This document shows, one piece after another, positions 61,986 to 64,000 of a stretch of DNA of 64,000 nt. The position numbers were made by a program, and so were the translations under genes. The stretch's first letter is position 1. The number at the start of each line of letters is the position of its first letter. The notes under the pieces are model-generated. The model saw nothing but the letters and a program-made list of their open reading frames with translations. It had not been told where the DNA came from and made no database searches. This DNA comes from Orthonyx spaldingii (taxonomy: Eukaryota; Chordata; Aves; Passeriformes; Orthonychidae), in the NCBI GenBank assembly GCA_013397795.1, contig VZTJ01000078.1, positions 186,428-250,427 on the forward strand, read 5' to 3'.

Positions 61986-63450
61986 AGTTTTGCTTTTGTT
62001 TCTCATACTGCAAATTAGAACCGACAAGAAGGCTGTAATAGGACTCCAAAACATACCTTGAACACACATTGTTAAGCAAATTACAATTGCTGATGTCATT
62101 TACACGTGTTGCCTTCCAAAGGATGAACATGTTCATTTAATTTGCTTTTTAAATATCCATAACAGTGTCTCCAAGCATTTTAATAAAACAGAAACAGTTA
62201 ATTATTGCCGAATAAGGGTACCCAAATATAGTGATCTGCAGCTCGCATTTAAATGTCTCTGACAGCACTTCTCCCTTGAAGAGAAAATTGTGTAAATTGC
62301 CAGTTATTATATTTTTTAATAAATAAGTCTTGACTCTGTTTCTCTTTTCTTCCCCACCCCTCTGCAATACTGTTAAACAACCATACTTGCAGTGGGACCA
62401 TTTCTATTACAGAGTGATTGAGCTCTGATTTACACATCAATTACCCAACTTCATGGAGATTTTCATGCTCCCCTAGCTGACATCAATGAAGCATAACTGC
62501 GTAAGCGCTTTATTTCATCCCAGTTTTTGATAACTCAGACTGATAACTAATCATATTGAAAGACAATGTGCTATGATACAGGAAACAATAAATGCTCCCC
62601 TTTGAAACCTCATCTGTTCTTTATATGTGTACTATTCAGGAGCTTATCTCTGCCATCCATTCCCCCAGAATCGTTCCTTCCAAATTCATGTTCAGGAAAG
62701 GTTTGGGGCTGCATAGTACTAAAAACAGGAGAAAATTGAGGTAAAAATGACATTTTCTAGGTACTTGGTATGTGTAGGAATAACTAAAAAGAATGAGGAA
62801 TATGAAAAATACTAGCCAAACCCTTAGCTTACATTTCCATAATTCACCCAGGGGTCTCTTGGGCGTTATTTTCTTTGGAGGCTTTAATCTTCTGTATTCT
62901 CTATTAAATGTGCTACAGGAATGGCATTGTTTTTAATGCAAATTGTGAAGAGATTTAGTTCGTGTGGATAGATAACCAGTGACCATCTCAAGTGTTTCTC
63001 TGCAGAACTGTTGAATATCAAAGACAGAATATTCTATGTTTTAAAATAAATCATTTATCTTGAAGTGCAGTGATAGATATGTTCTGTACTAGATACTTTC
63101 AGTAACTACTCATGCTATGAAAAGGAAGACAACATGAAAGTAAACGTTAAATATGAAAGATACTAAGAACTTGTAAAGCTATTCTATCATGGCTTGATTT
63201 GTCTCTGTCAAGTAGGAAAATTACCAGGACCAAGATGTAAGCTCAGTGGTGATAAACAGACGAAGAGGAATTTTGCTATTTTAAGTGTGGTAGTGCTTAT
63301 ATTGTTTATCATTAGTGAAACAAAGACTTCAGATCAGCAGGGAAGATACGTTAAGTTGGCCATATTTCTGCTTAAATATAAGATTTTGAAATTCCTCTCA
63401 TTTACTTAATACATTTTGTGACCTGCGATGAAATTTAAGACCTGAGACTG

Positions 63451-63473
63451 CTTTTTCTTTTTTTTTTTTTTTC
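63451..63473. repeat. T-rich tract
   Basis: Twenty-three pyrimidines, nearly all T, followed by CATTTG. Not followed by a plausible exon. Confidence 0.85.
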
Positions 63474-64000
63474 ATTTGTAATAACTGCATTAAAACACCA
63501 GTTTATACTGGGAGAATCTGAATAGATGAAGGAAGGCAGTTTTTCTCCCTTTGTACAGTGCTGTGGTACTCTGCTTTTACATGATATCAGTGGAGTTCGG
63601 GTGAGATAAAACTGGAGTTATGTAGAGGTGAATTGCCATTGTAATGTATTTGTTAGAAGTAGTCTTTCACTTAGTTTGATTGCCAGGTGAAATGCTTTTT
63701 ACCTTACATTTTTAAGTCACACTGAAGAAGAATTGCATAGCTGTGGAAAAGCAAGTATATATTTTAAGCATGGGGGATATCCTTGTTGACCTGAGTTGGA
63801 TTTCTCATGTAAGTTAAATATACTCATGAGTGGGTTTTGATTGGGGATGTTTAATACCTTCTGCAGGTGTATGACTTAGTTTTCAAGGAAGCCCAGTTTC
63901 TGAGTTTACTTTTCCAACTTCCTGAGTGCTTGTGGGCAAAGTAAAAACTATGAAGCAACAACCTTGGGAAAGGACTTTCAGTTCTCAAATTCATATCATT

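Larger units (their letters stand above)
59966..64000. other. Gene-free stretch
   Basis: No exon or RNA gene is recognised. Content: a probable palindromic-repeat relic (60240-60320), an A/CAAAA tract (61402-61460), a pyrimidine tract with C9 and C6 runs (61955-61985), a CNE-like segment (62430-62560) and a T-rich tract (63451-63473). Frames of 71 to 77 codons at 60656-60905 and 63194-63409 match no family. Confidence 0.6.

Noticed and set aside
1..64000. CRISPR array, bacterial operon or phage-like system
   Set aside because: No regularly spaced repeats, no ribosome binding sites with long ORFs, and clear amniote CR1, MIR and LTR elements show a vertebrate genome.

Overview
The window looks like vertebrate nuclear DNA, most likely from a bird and probably a songbird (Passeriformes). 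It is AT-rich and CpG-poor, and no protein-coding gene can be recognised with confidence in 64 kb. Recent interspersed repeats are very sparse. The one young-looking element is a complete solo LTR of about 543 bp (51266-51808) with TG...CA ends and a 5-bp target-site duplication; its sequence resembles LTRs I associate with passerine genomes. Everything else recognisable as a transposon is old and decayed: two CR1 LINE 3' ends, MIR-like SINE remnants, and remnants of palindromic MITE-like elements of a kind known from turtles, crocodilians and birds. The lineage call comes from recall of families, not from a search.

Layout. 1-16400 is gene-free AT-rich DNA with short hairpins, homopolymers, two GC-richer islands (about 4900-6200 and 12540-13140) and one CTCF-like motif. 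16430-16965 is the most promising regulatory or exonic block: clustered MAF-type half-sites followed by a short ATG reading frame that runs in phase into a perfect GTAAGT donor. 17000-30000 holds a G-quadruplex motif, a 76-bp minisatellite (22723-22928), a GC-rich patch (24600-24870) and ancient SINE-like remnants. 30452-30534 is a small terminal-inverted-repeat element. 31500-49600 is again gene-free, with a candidate splice acceptor (31565), a candidate internal exon (43893-44046), a second CTCF-like motif and several stretches that read like conserved noncoding elements. 49660-50131 is an antisense CR1 remnant, 51261-51813 the LTR with its duplications, 55690-55808 a MIR-like SINE and 59028-59280 a second CR1 remnant. 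An assembly gap of 56 N lies at 59910-59965. The rest is gene-free.

The best overall reading is a gene desert or a very large intron whose possible function is regulatory. No operon-like or pathway organisation is visible. The long open frames present (up to 198 codons) match no family I know, most lie in locally GC-rich patches where stop codons are rare, and I do not annotate them as genes. I found no convincing tRNA, rRNA, snRNA, CRISPR array or integrated viral coding gene.
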